This document shows positions 20,029 through 31,888 of a stretch of DNA of 64,000 bases, one piece after another. The translations under genes and the position numbers were made by a program. This DNA is from Sphaerulina vaccinii. Its lineage: Eukaryota > Ascomycota > Dothideomycetes > Mycosphaerellales > Mycosphaerellaceae. The DNA lies in assembly GCA_022570795.1 (NCBI GenBank), contig JAKUDP010000006.1, forward strand, positions 124,001 to 188,000. The letters run 5' to 3'. A model generated the notes under the pieces. The model ran no database searches. It was given only the letters and a program-made list of their open reading frames with translations, and was not told where the DNA came from. Each line of letters opens with the position of its first letter. The stretch's first letter is position 1.

Positions 20029-21617
20029 ATGTCAGACAGTCAGAAGAAGGACGTACAATTCGCGATACGAGAGCGATCAGCCTCTGGAGATTCGCAAGCC
20101 ACGACACGATCGACTCTATCAGTCAAGACACCATCACTGAAGTCACCGAGAACAGCTCGCTTTGCAGAGGCAACTGCTGTGAACTCACCCATCGAGCCCT
20201 CCAAGACTGGGCGCAACCCATTCAAGGACCCACCGACAACATATCAGATGGCTCAACCTCAAGTAGCAGATGTTGGCTTCGGCTATGTCAACAAGCACGA
20301 CTCTGTGGAAATGCCCAACACCGACTACGAACCTCCGGTCACAGCTCGAGCGATGCCCATGAGTCCACTCAAGAGTGCCATGAAGACTCCCGGCGCGCCT
20401 CCTAGGGACCTTGGCAACATCCTGAGCCCTACGTTCAAGCAAGAAGAGATTCTTGAAAAGCACGAACACTACACCGAGAAGGAACAGGCGAAGGACATCG
20501 TAAGTATTATATGGAAGTGATGATGGCTACAATAACGCTGACTACGGCACAGAAAGTAAAAACACGAGTAAGAATAGCAAAGTTCCTGCTACGAGGAGTG
20601 AACTTCTCATGTTCCCTCATTGTACTCGCTATGCTTTCCTCCACATTCGCCATCTTCAACGCAACGAAAGCGATACCTCCACGAAACAACCTACCGCCCT
20701 GGGCACTAAACCAAAAGACGTGGCCACAGATTCTCCTGCTCTGCATCGCCATCGTTTCCCTTGTTGCTTGCATATGCATCTTTTACTTCTACTGGAAAGG
20801 AGGTCACAAGAGGGCAGAGAAGGCAGCTGTCTACTACACTGCATTCTCGGTCGTGTTCTTCGTGTTTAGCATCGTCATGTGGTCGATTGGCGCCGCAGTA
20901 CTACAGCAACAGAAGAACAACAGCAACAACAAGGACATGTGGGGATGGTCATGCGTGGACAACGAGAGGAAGTCGCTATTTCAGAACGAGGTGCACTACG
21001 ATCTCATCTGTCGCCTGCAGAACTGGTCTCTGGTCTGTGCCCTCATCGAGATCGTCGTGGAGGTGATCGCCATCATAGTCTACGGCTTCGTCTTCTACCG
21101 CTTCTACTCGAAACGACAACTACGAAAGTCCATGGCCGCCCGTGACCGAGCCCGAAGCGACCTCTACCTCGCACAACTCCGATCACAATCCGCGCCAAAC
21201 ACCCCTGCACCATTCTCCCCTCGGGATGGAGGCTGGCGAGCACCGAATCAAGACAACTACAAGCACGCCGTAGCCATCGAAGAAGGCGAAGTGCGATACG
21301 TCGATGCAGACCGGATAGCGCAGCCCGCGCCATTCAGACTACAGGCACCACCGATCAAGGTGACGAACGCCACACCGAAGATGCAACAAATGGGTTTCAC
21401 GCCTGTGACAACAGAACTTCGACCTCGAGATCGCACGCCTTCGCCACCTACAGACCAAAGATCACCGCTTATGGCTGAGGCACCGAGAGAGATGGTACAA
21501 GAACACTTTGCTGCTGCTCCTGGGGAGCAAGTGTATGATGCTGTGCCTATACCCGGTGCATATGAAGCTCCACTATCACCTGGAATGGAGCATGCACATA
21601 TGAACTTTCCTAGGTAG
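20029..21617 (+). CDS. Four-helix membrane protein, MARVEL-like
   Basis: Exons 20029-20499 and 20553-21617 (53-bp intron, gtaagt..ggcacag) join in phase to 511 aa. The N-terminal ~160 residues are hydrophilic with many SP/TP sites. Four membrane segments follow at about 166-190, 212-236, 249-272 and 316-343. A loop between helices 3 and 4 carries Cys (WGWSCVDN). The long cytoplasmic tail is Pro-rich with charged patches. The layout (four helices, cytoplasmic ends) is that of fungal MARVEL-type proteins at the plasma membrane. The precise role is unknown. Confidence 0.8.
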
Positions 21618-22264
21618 TGGCATGATTGATGGTCTTTTGTAAGCGTTTGGGTTATGCTGAAGAATGTCGATGATGACTACTCATGAATCTCATCAGAACA
21701 CAGGCTGGATGGATGTTTGGCTTTCTTGTCTATCTATAATGATACCTCTACAGTTGATGGGTTCTTAGATGTGAATCTATTTTGAAATGAAAGCAAAAGG
21801 TTGAATCAACATCTTGTTTCTGAACATGACCTGATACCACTTGCTCGTTGGAGTGTCAATTTCCTGGCCATGCTCTCCGACATTCTTTCTCAGAAACGAG
21901 TCCAGATGTCAGCACGAGTTATCTCACATCTTGGCTCGAGGCCGCCTCGCGAGATCACGCGTTGAAGGATTCTTGGCTTGGGCCCCCAGCTCGGTGGCTT
22001 GATATGACATATAAGGCACGCGGTGTCCGTTTTCGAAGATAGCTACACAACTGTACAATTCTGCTCACAGAACGTATTCGTCAATCACAATCCTCTACTA
22101 TCATTGTCACTTGTCCCAAGCTCAACGTCGTACTTCGCACTTGGCCGTATCTAGCTGAGAGCGTATCGGGTCCTTCTTGGCTTGCGGAGTCTGGCTTCGA
22201 CGATATTGCTCGCCCATCACTGGTATCGTCCATTGGTACCTCAGGCGCCGGGTTAAGCTCTTTA
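21618..22264. other. Intergenic region, no gene recognised
   Basis: About 650 bp with no coding frame of note on either strand. Confidence 0.5.
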
Positions 22265-22276
22265 GTGAGTGCAGTC

Positions 22277-22801
22277 ATGAGCATTCATGCCAAGGACAAG
22301 ACCGCCATGCCAGACAAGTTTGGCTCGATCGAAGCAGACAATGTCCTGCTATCTTCCGTCGGATCAACGTTCGAAACCAGATGCTATTCTCCAATCCCGA
22401 CGCCCTTGAATTCGGATGTGAAGAACTCGATCGATTCCTATGTTGCGACACGGACTCGGAAGAGAGCGTGCAGAGATCCCATTGCCGCGTCTAATCAGGG
22501 GCATTTTGTCTGCAATTATCCTGGACACCATCCAGCCTTCGGTCGTAAAGGTGACTGGCATCGCCATGCTATTTCTCTTGTCGTGATCAAGAGAGGATCT
22601 GGTGCTTTGTATCGTGGTCGGCCGCATCATAGCAGACGATCTGTCACGAGTAACAAACGAGCGACTCGTCCATCGCAATCTCACTGCGGAACTTGTGGGC
22701 TCCAGAAGCAACCGGGTCGTATTGCTCGATCACGACGCAAGCATCGGCCACGAAGCTATCCTGATGGCTACCGCGATGGTGCAACCATGACAGACATTTG
22801 A
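22277..22801 (+). CDS. Possible small zinc-finger-like protein
   Basis: Frame of 174 codons from ATG 22277. It contains FVCNYPGHHPAFGRKGDWHR followed by H, which has the spacing of a fungal C2H2 finger except that the second Cys is His, and a later HCGTCG. The rest is basic and unlike known domains. It lies just upstream of a clear C2H2 gene on the same strand, so it could be a decayed relative. The minus strand also has an open frame here, so coding status is uncertain. Confidence 0.35.
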   Translation: MSIHAKDKTAMPDKFGSIEADNVLLSSVGSTFETRCYSPIPTPLNSDVKNSIDSYVATRTRKRACRDPIAASNQGHFVCNYPGHHPAFGRKGDWHRHAISLVVIKRGSGALYRGRPHHSRRSVTSNKRATRPSQSHCGTCGLQKQPGRIARSRRKHRPRSYPDGYRDGATMTDI

Positions 22802-23032
22802 TTCCTTCTTGTCTAAATTCATTGGCGTAACTGGTTCCTGGTATTTTTGGCGGAGATGAGCTCGCGTGTGTTTGGAGAGTCGACATTGGGATCTGGTGGC
22901 GGATATGAAGAAGATGGTTCAAAGCTATCAAGTGTCCTCTTGTGCATGACTTTAAACTCACTCACAATTGGACCACCTTCCGAAACACCTATCAGGCCCC
23001 CACTGCAGAGGCGAACTTGCAGACCGCGATCA

Positions 23033-23815
23033 ATGGCTTACCACCATACGAACTCGACTTCCAACATGCCCGGACCGCTCGATATATGCGATATTTCCCT
23101 TACTGGCGCTACTTTTGCTTTTGGTGTTCCTTTCGATTTGAATGAAGATATGTTGATACACTTTGATGATGTGCTCGCTATGCCAGATATTGACCACGTT
23201 CCCTTGAATCCGGAGTCGACATCAGCTGGATCCTGGATGGAGATGGAACAAGATCAATTCTTTGGCTACGCCGCGCTTGAAGAGCCATACTGTTCGTGCG
23301 ACCAGCCAGCGAATACTCCGAGACCGCTCTACAGTGACGCGACTACGCAGACTGAACAAAGTCCAGAGCCTCTCGGCTCACAGACACTCGAGCCCTCCAC
23401 TCAATCCAGTAGTACTGAACCAAGTAGCAGTCTATCGAGCACGTCTCAGACCGACACTTCATGGGACACTCTCCTCGATGCGGTTGACTGGGATGCCGTG
23501 ATTGCCAGTTCTCCGGAGTGTCGCGTGCGAGGCTGTTCGACTATATGCCTCGATGCCGAATTCCTCAGAGCTCACAATGAGGAGGCCCATGGCAGACGAC
23601 ATCACTGTTTGGTCGAAGGTTGTGGGCGAAGCTTCAAGTTACCCAAAGACAACAAGCGCCATACTGCTAGCGCTCACAGTGCGGCAACGCCGTTCGCGTG
23701 TGAGCACTGCGCGAGAGCTTTCAAGCGACGTGACATTCTTGAGAGACATATTCGCAGACATCGTGATACTAGAAGTAGTGTTAGCATTCCGTCGGTTGGG
23801 AATGATATAAGTTAG
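23033..23815 (+). CDS. C2H2 zinc-finger transcription factor
   Basis: From ATG 23033, 260 aa; an in-frame ATG at 22856 would add 59 residues of lower quality. The N-terminal part is acidic and Ser/Thr/Gln-rich (possible activation region). The C-terminus has three fingers: CRVRGCSTICLDAEFLRAHN..H, CLVEGCGRSF..H..H and FACEHCARAFKRRDILERHI..H. This 'C-x4-C, C-x4-C, C-x2-C' arrangement is common in small Pezizomycotina regulators. DNA-binding activity is inferred; the targets are unknown. Confidence 0.8.
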   Translation: MAYHHTNSTSNMPGPLDICDISLTGATFAFGVPFDLNEDMLIHFDDVLAMPDIDHVPLNPESTSAGSWMEMEQDQFFGYAALEEPYCSCDQPANTPRPLYSDATTQTEQSPEPLGSQTLEPSTQSSSTEPSSSLSSTSQTDTSWDTLLDAVDWDAVIASSPECRVRGCSTICLDAEFLRAHNEEAHGRRHHCLVEGCGRSFKLPKDNKRHTASAHSAATPFACEHCARAFKRRDILERHIRRHRDTRSSVSIPSVGNDIS

Positions 23816-23925
23816 AACAATCTCTTCTCTTGTGCCAAGATGTACGTGATGTTCCTCTTTGTTCAGGCCAGTCCTGCTCCTGTTGCTCGTCTCAAAGCGA
23901 GGCAGCTTGCTCTTTCTTGGGTCGT

Positions 23926-25822
23926 TTACCAGGACCAAGTGAACTCATCGAGCTCGGGTAGAACAGCCATCCCAGTAGTAGCCACTCCACTGCCAGCTAG
24001 CTCCAAGCCCATCGACTGCCCACTCCAGTTCACACCAAGATCAACAGGTACATCCAGTGCCACCACATCATCAGATCTCGAAGCACTCACTCTATGCTTC
24101 TCATGCACACTCCCAAACAACTCCTCAACCTGCGCACTTCTCACTTCGAGTTTCTTCTCATCGCGTTGCTTGACATAGCATCGCGCAGCAGACATGAGCT
24201 CCCCAACAATCATAGCGTAATGTTTAGCTTGCCGATCTCCTGATGCATCCATATGCGATAGAAATTGCAAGGCTTTCTGCAGTCCAGTTTCAAGCGGGAA
24301 GTTTTGGTCGTAATCGCCGAAGAAATCCAGACCGAGAACGAGGGCTGACGCCAGCGTGGTGTTGTTCACAAGGAACAGACGTCTGGGTAAGTTGGTGTAT
24401 CGTATGAGTGGGACTGTTACGTCGAGACATCGGAAGGCAGAGTTGATGCATGCGTCGGCAAAGGTGGTGTAGCTATCGTCGTTGTCGCGTGTGTCGGGTG
24501 TCATGCCTCCTTGTATAGACTGCTTATGCTTCACGCATGCAAGCAAGAATGGCCGGGTAAGAAGCTGAATAGTCCAGTAGTACGCGCAGGTCAGCGAGTT
24601 CAAGCAAAGCGCATCGGGCATGTCTGCGTCAGGGCGAGATTCTTGTCTGCTATCGCCAGCTACAAGGATGTCCGGAAGATGGTGTGTCCAGTCGCGAAGA
24701 TCTTGCGAAACTTGATAGGCTAGTGATGTTGTCAGATTGTCCTTCTCGTACACCTCGACCAGTATCCTTTCTGCAATGTGGCAAAGTTGCATGCCAGCAG
24801 AGTCGACTTGAGCTGCCAGTGCATCATTCGTCATTGCTGAAGGCGAGTCTGTAGCGCTGGCATTGCGTCCTGTATGCCTACTTCTAGTCGCCAGCGTTCG
24901 TCCTAGTGCGGCACAACTTGAGACGTCCAAGATACGGAGGCACTTCCACGCTCGCGAATATACTATCTGGTCCTCAAGTGGTAGCAAAGCATAAGTGTCG
25001 ACTCGGTGGAGACCAATACTCTCAGCAGCGCGAAGCGCAACTCCGAGGTGTGTGAAGCCCACATTGCGGCGACCGACCACGAACAGATATAGCGTAAGTA
25101 GCATGAAGGTCTGCACCAGTTGTACGGTGGGCGGCTCGAGCATGAATCGAGTTGCAATCGTCTGTGCATTGCGGAAGTAATTTTTCGCAGCCTGTATCAT
25201 CGCCGGGGTATGTCTCTCGAGCACCAATGGCAACCACGAGTAGCATGATGGCATCCGAGAGATCTGCTTCACTATTGGGAGCAGCTAGCCAGGTGCGTTG
25301 ACGTCGCAACAAGTCATCCTCATCGAACATGTCAAATATCCCTCTAGTCGAGTTGAGGAAGGCCAGAGTGAGTTCCTGCCCATACTGCGCAGATATGGGC
25401 ACCAAGACAGTGGGTCGTGATTCGCATAGCGGGAGATCCTCGACCAGGAATGGACCTTTGCAGCCATGCACGATCCCATGGTCTGGTAGAGTATGTTCAA
25501 TGCAGGTTCCGACTGCCCTGAGGAAAGCCAAAGTGCCCGAACTACCAGTATAGGATCTCAGGTCATCGCGAGATGTATGCAGTGCAGGCTTGGTAGCGAC
25601 AGGGACGTGGCTCTTTCCTCTATCCGTTGCGTCTGTTAGTCGCCGTATTTTAGCTGGGCGTACTGAGGTCGTCTGACTGGTGGTAGGCGTTGTGGTTGCG
25701 AAGATACATGCATCGGCTCTGCCTCTTCTCGTGCACAGCAAGCATGGAGAGAAGCCATCACATTTCTCCTTCCGGCGCTTGCACTCCTCACAAGCTTGAC
25801 TGCAGCGAAGTCTTCCAGCCAT
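23926..25822 (-). pseudogene. Zn2Cys6 transcription factor with a frameshift
   Basis: Starts at ATG 25822. The binuclear cluster is complete: C-x2-C-x6-C-x5-C-x2-C-x8-C (CEECKRRKEKC, then SPCLLC). The first frame runs to about 25200 (MLLVVAIGARE). The family's middle homology region then continues in another frame (AKNYFRNAQTIATRFM and onward) for more than 400 codons to the stop at 23926. A 43-46 bp intron could bridge the switch but would remove the conserved VVAIGA, so a 1-bp indel near 25195-25225 is more likely. The gene is divergent from a monooxygenase 330 bp away and may have regulated it. Confidence 0.7.
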
Positions 25823-26151
25823 GACAGGTTGATGTTGAATTCCGGTGCACCTGGTCTGTAGCTTTGCAGAGAGGTGGGTCAGTAGTGTCGGTTCATCTGG
25901 CAATACAGTTGCGGGGTACGTGATGTATGTGCAAGGGTGGTTGACTAGACCAGAGCCGCGTCTTTAGAGTTCGATCCGATGCAGGGTTCCACAAATGCCA
26001 AGGTATCCGATGCACAACATAGTATCCGGAGGAGTTGAGAAGCATGTCCATTGTGTCTGGGTCAGTGGTGCCCATCGTTGACCTATCATGTATCTATCGG
26101 GCGAGCTGGCTGTTTGTTTAAAACGAGTCAACTCTTCTCGCAACCTGTATT
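25823..26151. promoter_or_regulatory. Shared promoter region of the Zn2Cys6 / monooxygenase pair
   Basis: 329 bp between two divergent start codons. A palindromic CGG..CCG site of the kind bound by such factors was not clearly seen. Confidence 0.4.
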
Positions 26152-27908
26152 ATGGCCATGAACTCCATTGTCGTTGGCGAACAGCCCATCTTCACTCGTC
26201 GAAAGCTACGAGTAGTAGCAGTCGGAGCAGGCTTCGCCAGCTTGACTCTTGCGTACAAGCACAAATATGGCGGAGACCACAGCTATATCGACTTGACCAT
26301 TTATGAAAAGAATCCGGAAATTGGTGGCACATGGTATGAGAATCGATATCCGGGAGTCGCATGTGATGTGCCGAGCCATATTGTTCGTCCTTTGTCTTGT
26401 AGTGGCTCCACGGGTTATGCTGATGCTTTCGCAGTATTGTTTTCCATTCGCGCCGAACCCAGATTGGTCATCGTTCTATGTTGGTGGCCAGGAGATCTTG
26501 GAGTACATGCAGAAGACTGTCGATGATTTCCAGCTTAGGGGTTATGTACAAGTCAGCACGAAAGTAAAGTCTGCCGTCTGGTCAGATGAGAAGGGCAAGT
26601 GGCAGCTCGAACTCGAGCGTAATGGAGAGATCATCCACGACGAAGCAGATGTCCTGGTCAACGGTGCTGGGTTTCTGAACAACTGGAAGTGGCCGGAGAT
26701 TCCAGATCTGGACCAGTATCGTGGCGAGATCGTTCACAGTGCAAACTGGCAAACCGTGGACTGGAAGGACAAGCGAGTCGCTCTGATAGGCAATGGCTCC
26801 TCTGCGATCCAGATCTTGCCAGAGCTACGGCGTACAGCCAGGAGCATCGATACCTATATTCGCACGCCCACTTGGATTATTCCCAACTTCCTGGCCGACA
26901 TGACGCCAGAAGGAAAGAACTTCGCCTACTCGGAAGAGGACAAAAAGCGGTTCAGAGAGCATCCGGAAGAGCTCAAAGAGCTTCGCCAGAAGATGGAGCA
27001 CGTCTTCAACCAGTACTTCTTCATATTTTTCAAGGACTCCGCTGCGCAGGAAGGTGTGCGAAAGATGTTTGGCGACATTGTGAAGCAGAAGCTTGGAGGT
27101 GATACTGAGTTGGCGCAGAGACTGATGCCGGACTTCCCTGTTGGCTGTCGAAGAATCACACCAGGAGGTGGTTACCTTGACGCGCTGAGAGCCGACAACG
27201 TGAAAGCTCAATTTGATCCAATCGTGCGCTTCACGGAAGGTGGCATTCTAACCCAACCTCCGGCTGGTACAGCACCAGAGGAGACCAAGTTCGACCTTAT
27301 AATCTAAGCCACCGGATTCGATGTGACATTCAAGCCAGCGTGGCCAATGACTGGTCTTGGTGGTGCCAGTCTCCAGGAAATCTGGAAAGAAGAGAGTGAA
27401 GCCTATATGGGGATTGCGGCGCCACAGATGCCGAACTACTTCATGGTAAGCTACCACGCCAAGAGTCATGTAAGAGTTATACTGACCAGTCTTGTAGCCC
27501 ACAGGACCTAACAGCCCGCTTGGCCATGGTTCTTTGTTCGGTGCCCTCGATGGTTCATCAGACTACATCCTCAGATGGTGCGACAAGATCGCCAGTCAAG
27601 GCATCAGGTCTATCACAGTCAAGCCAGACGTGCTGCGAGAGTTCAATGACTACTCGCAGGAATTCTTGAAGAAGACTGTATGGTCATCGGGCTGTCGATC
27701 GTGGTACAAGAACCATAAGATCGACGGGCGAGTTTCCGCCATGTATGCTGGTTCTGTGCTTCATTATCGAGACTTGCTGAAGGCTTTCCGGACTGAGGAC
27801 TTCGACATTGTCTACCAGAATAAGCAAAACCGCTTCGAATTTATGGGAGGCGGTATTACTGATCTAGAGGCGAGCGGCGGTCAACTCAGGTTCTATCTAG
27901 ATAAGTAG
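26152..27908 (+). pseudogene. Baeyer-Villiger-type flavin monooxygenase with an in-frame stop
   Basis: Exons 26152-26382, 26435-27445 and 27498-27908 (introns 52 and 52 bp) keep one frame of 551 codons. It has the FAD Rossmann motif VGAGFAS, EIGGTWYENRYPG, a Baeyer-Villiger fingerprint variant (YRGEIVHSANW), the NADPH motif IGNGSSAIQ and TPTWIIPN. At 27305-27307 the conserved (Y/C)ATGFD motif reads TAA-ATGFD, so translation would stop after about 411 residues and lose the C-terminal quarter. The region after the stop is well preserved (NYFM..TGPNSPLGHGS), so the lesion is recent or is read through. Likely role when intact: oxygenation of a ketone or other secondary metabolite. Confidence 0.8.
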
Positions 27909-28181
27909 AGCAGTGACATAACCATCAAGATCTGCATGTTCATACCTGTGGCTAGTCCAGAGCCGGATGTGCCTGGATGATTACGAAGATAGATGAATGA
28001 TGCTGGAATGTTGAGAAATCATGGACGCGTTGTTTTGATTTGACATCTCCGTGCCAAGTTCATTGTGCCTGAGGCATTCTTCCATTCCGCTCTCTGAGAC
28101 AAGTCTGGTCCGTTGCAATAATCCTTATCTATTCTCGATCACAGCAAAGCGTAATGTGCGCTGCTGAGCATACATAGTTCC

Positions 28182-31100
28182 TCAGTACTTGTTCAGGGAT
28201 GCCATCAGATGCTCTATAAGCACCTTTGGATCTTTTCCTCTGCTCTTGAGAATGGTAGCCGGTACATGAAGTGTCAGGATGTCCAGTGTGATAAGTAAAG
28301 AAATCAGCGGTACTGCGCCCACGGTCTCCAACTGATCCAGTCGAAGATGACGCATAGCATGAAGCATTAGATACTGGCCCCGGTAGGCTCTCATCTGCCA
28401 CGTCAACAGCGAAGACATGCCTTGCACCTCTTTAGACCGAGACAACAGCGCCTTATATGCTTCGTTGAATGTTGGCTTATTCATTTGCAGGCTCATACCT
28501 GCTTTGAAAGCCTGCCGAAGCTCAATTGTGTTCAAGCAATGGTCCAAGCAGTTTCGGAGTCTTCACTGCCACGCCGCCGGCGGTCAGGCCATCAGTGCCC
28601 GACCTTTTCAGGTCGTGACCTTCTCGAGTGAGTAAGAGTTGTATAATCTCCTGATTTTCCGCTCGTAGTGCTCGGATAAGTGCTGTATCGGTGGGGCGGT
28701 TCATGGACACTCCTTTGCCACGCTGAAGCTTATTACGGGTGTCCTTTGCATGACCATTCACGTCGAGATCCGACCTTTGCAGTAGAAGCTTGACGATATC
28801 CGCCCGGTTCGCGGTCACTGCCTGCAGTAGAGGTAGCATGCTGCCATCATGTGTGGAGCTAATGCAGTTCACATCGACGTCGTCTCTGCTTAAGAGTAGT
28901 CTGATCACCTCAATGTTGCCGAGCGAGATCGCGCTGGTCAGTGGTGTCTGGCCGTTCCACTCCTTGTTGACATTGGCGTCTTCCCTTCCAAGCAAATGAT
29001 ACAAGATGGGGGCGTTCTGCATCTTGATTGCTTGCATGATCGGAGCCTTGTAATGGTCGTGCGGCGCGTTGACATCGAGATCTCTTCTCTGCATCAATAA
29101 GGAAACGAATTCAGGCCTCTGCAAAAGGATCGCGCGCATCAGAGGTGAGACGTGATCCGAGTCCCGCTGATTAACATCGAGATCGTCTCTATTGAGTAGG
29201 GCCTTCGCCACTTCCACGCTGTGGCAGTTTATGGCTCGCATCAGTGGCGTAGCAGGCTCAAGGCACTGTGATGTGTCACTTAGCATTGCTCTGAACAGGG
29301 CCTTGGTATACTCACGTTGATATCAGCACGCCCCTCACACAAGAGCATATTGACCACATCCACATTTCCACCAGGGATTGCTGCGTGTAGTAGTGAGTGC
29401 ACCACACCAAGTTTGGACGATGCTTCGAACTCTGAGCTGAGGTCGATTGCACTCGCCTGAAGAAGCATAAGTATCCAGCTTAAGTTTGCGCCGGTCTCGC
29501 ATGCCATGTACAGGCACGAGAGCGCGATATGTGGTGGCACACGCCGACTCTTCAGCAAGATGCGTGCTATGTCCAGGCGACGCATAGCCACCGCGTCGTG
29601 CAGTGGCGACTGGAGGGGTTGAGTTGGCCTTTGGAAGTCTCGCGGCATGACAGAACGCTTCATTGCTGCTGATCGTCCAAGTCTGTTGAGAACACTCAGC
29701 GGCGTTGGTATATTACGGTTGGTACATTCCGTCTCAGCCGAGCTACGTTCATTTTGACCCGGTTTTGCGACCAGACTTTGAGGTCGAGGCTCGGAATCTG
29801 GCAGGGGACGAGGCGAAGGCCAAGACTCAGACCAAACAGGAGGATTTCTGTCATAGACGACCTGACGAGTGGCCTTGTAGTTCGCCCTATCGCGCAAGGG
29901 ATTGGGGTCAAATCCAGCTTGCAGGACGAGAAGATTTACAACTTCCAGACGATTGTTCAATACTGCGTCAAAGAGCATCCGACCAGTCTCCTGCTGGTCA
30001 TGTTCCAGTAACCATAATTCCTCAACAACGTTGAATCCATGTGCACGAGCCCACCAAAGCATGAAGAAAGTGTCCTGCCGCGCAACCTCCGCAGATGTTG
30101 CTTCGTGTCCATCTTGAAGTGGATACATGTCCAACAGCTTTTGGATATTCAATTTTCCCTCAGCGACGCTGTCATCAAAGCCAAGCATGATCTTTCCATT
30201 CATCGAGAATACCGCGGCCAAGTCCATGCATTGTTCCACGACCTCCGCAAGCGAAGACGGCCTTATCACTATGTGGTGGTTCCGCAGTACGTTTCGGAGC
30301 AGGCGCAATGTCGACATATTGTAGTCTGGCAAGATATCGCCTTTGCCCCCTTGAATTATGCCGAGAAGTGCGTACACCTTATCTTTCGGTTCAGCACAGC
30401 CGAGATGTTTGCGAATATCTGATCGTATAGCATGAGCTGTCCGTCTGACTGACGTATGTTGCGTATCATCGACACGGCGCTACTATAGCGGAAAGCCTCG
30501 TAGTTGTCCCCTCTGTTGATCCCATGCCGTTGAGAAGTAACAAAGTCCGCGAATCGTTTCCAGGGCAACTCCATGCGACCACATGCGACTATGATGTTTC
30601 TGGCAAGCTGAAGCTCTTGGACTACCCAAAGTCGGGTCCAATAGGCGCGTCGGCAGAGATGCACAAGGCAACCACCTTCGAACGTGCTCCAAAGATTCTC
30701 CTTTTGTAGCTTGGCTGGCTTGTTGAGATAGGCCATGGCAGCATCACTTCCGTCGTAGGCTGGACCGAGCCAAGCAAGTACGGTGCTGGCAGTACTGTAG
30801 ATGTCTGCCATCAGTCCCACCTGATGTGTTCGTTCCCTGTGGTCGAACTGATTGATGCAAAGGGCATCGATCCATAATCGGCGACCGCGATACTTCGGTG
30901 AAGACGAAGCGTGTAAGAGGAACCTCTCCAAGTTGCGAGTGACAGTGAGTGGCTTCTCATCCACGTAAATTTTGCATCCATAGTCCGGCTTGCCCCACGT
31001 GTAGGACAACGCTGTATAGGATGGCACAGTGGCCAGAGGAAAGATCTCAATGTGGCAAGTGACATGTCCCTTTCGCCTCTCTGGAAGGACGGTTACAAGA

Positions 31101-31216
31101 CGAATGTGTCGCTTGCAAGTTGCGAAGTGCTCATACTGGTATTGCGAAGTGAGTAGGGTGCGACGTCGAAGATCATCGGCGCAAAGGGTCAAGTTGGCTA
31201 TCCACGGTTCTTCCAT
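28182..31216 (-). CDS. HET-domain protein with ankyrin repeats
   Basis: Four exons, 31216-30484, 30418-29316, 29265-28604 and 28560-28182, sum to 2877 nt in one frame (958 aa). The introns are 65 bp (gtagcg..gatcag), 50 bp (gtgagt..tcacag) and only 43 bp (gtcggg..gtgaag). HET blocks: YTALSYTWG, LWIDALCINQFDHRE, ADIYSTASTVLAWLG, WTRLWVVQELQLA and PKDKVYALLGI, the last appearing only after splicing. The C-terminal half has at least six ankyrin repeats (TPLMRAIN, HVSPLMRAI, TPLTSAISLGNIEVIRLLL, LPLLQAVTANRADIVKLLL). The middle intron is canonical; the first and third are weaker and could be frameshifts. Role: probably recognition or cell-death control after hyphal fusion. Confidence 0.75.
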
Positions 31217-31888
31217 CCCGTGATGTGACGGACTGACAGACGTGGAGGACAGTGCATCTCTTGTGAGTCGTGAGATTCCATACGTTTAAAGATCGTGTAT
31301 GAGCGACAGGGAAGATCTGGTGTGTTATCAGGCTGGCACAGCCTTCTTGTCACGCCACCAAGTGGCTGCCGCCACCATGTGAAGCATCACACTGCCGCCA
31401 ATCGCTAAGGTGATGTGAGCTGCACGAGGCTGAGACACAGGACTATCTGCTGATGAACGTCAGCCATGTTTATAGACGTATCGTAAGGGATGGTGCAAAA
31501 TCTGAGGCAGTGCTTAGCCTCGCAACCATGTCGCACTGGCTTGTTGGCGGCCTGCCAGTCTCGGTCGCGTCAATCTGACCATGTTGTCAGGCCGTATGCC
31601 ACGATCCTGCGAACACACTTGAGCTCTTGCATGCTTAGTGATGTTCGTCGGAAGATGAGGTGAACCAGTTCGTCTGATACAGTATTCATGCCACCCCTGT
31701 TCAGGCTGTTCGTGCCTGCCTCGGTTGATGATGTGGGCCTCAAGCTCCAATCCTCCTTCACGGACCTGCATGACACTTCTTTGCTCTGATGCATGTGTGA
31801 TGAGGGACCTTCACGCGTCCGCTCACCTCCTCCCCGATGGCCCCTTCTCCCTAGACTGACCCGACCTATCGACGAGATCGTGCACAAC
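31217..31888. promoter_or_regulatory. Divergent HET-ankyrin / PEX1 intergenic region
   Basis: About 670 bp between divergent starts. No further gene seen; the short frames on both strands lack motifs. Confidence 0.45.

Noticed and set aside
25176..25225. A 43-46 bp intron to repair the Zn2Cys6 gene
   Set aside because: Donor and branch sequences are poor and it would delete the conserved VVAIGA stretch, so a frameshift is preferred.
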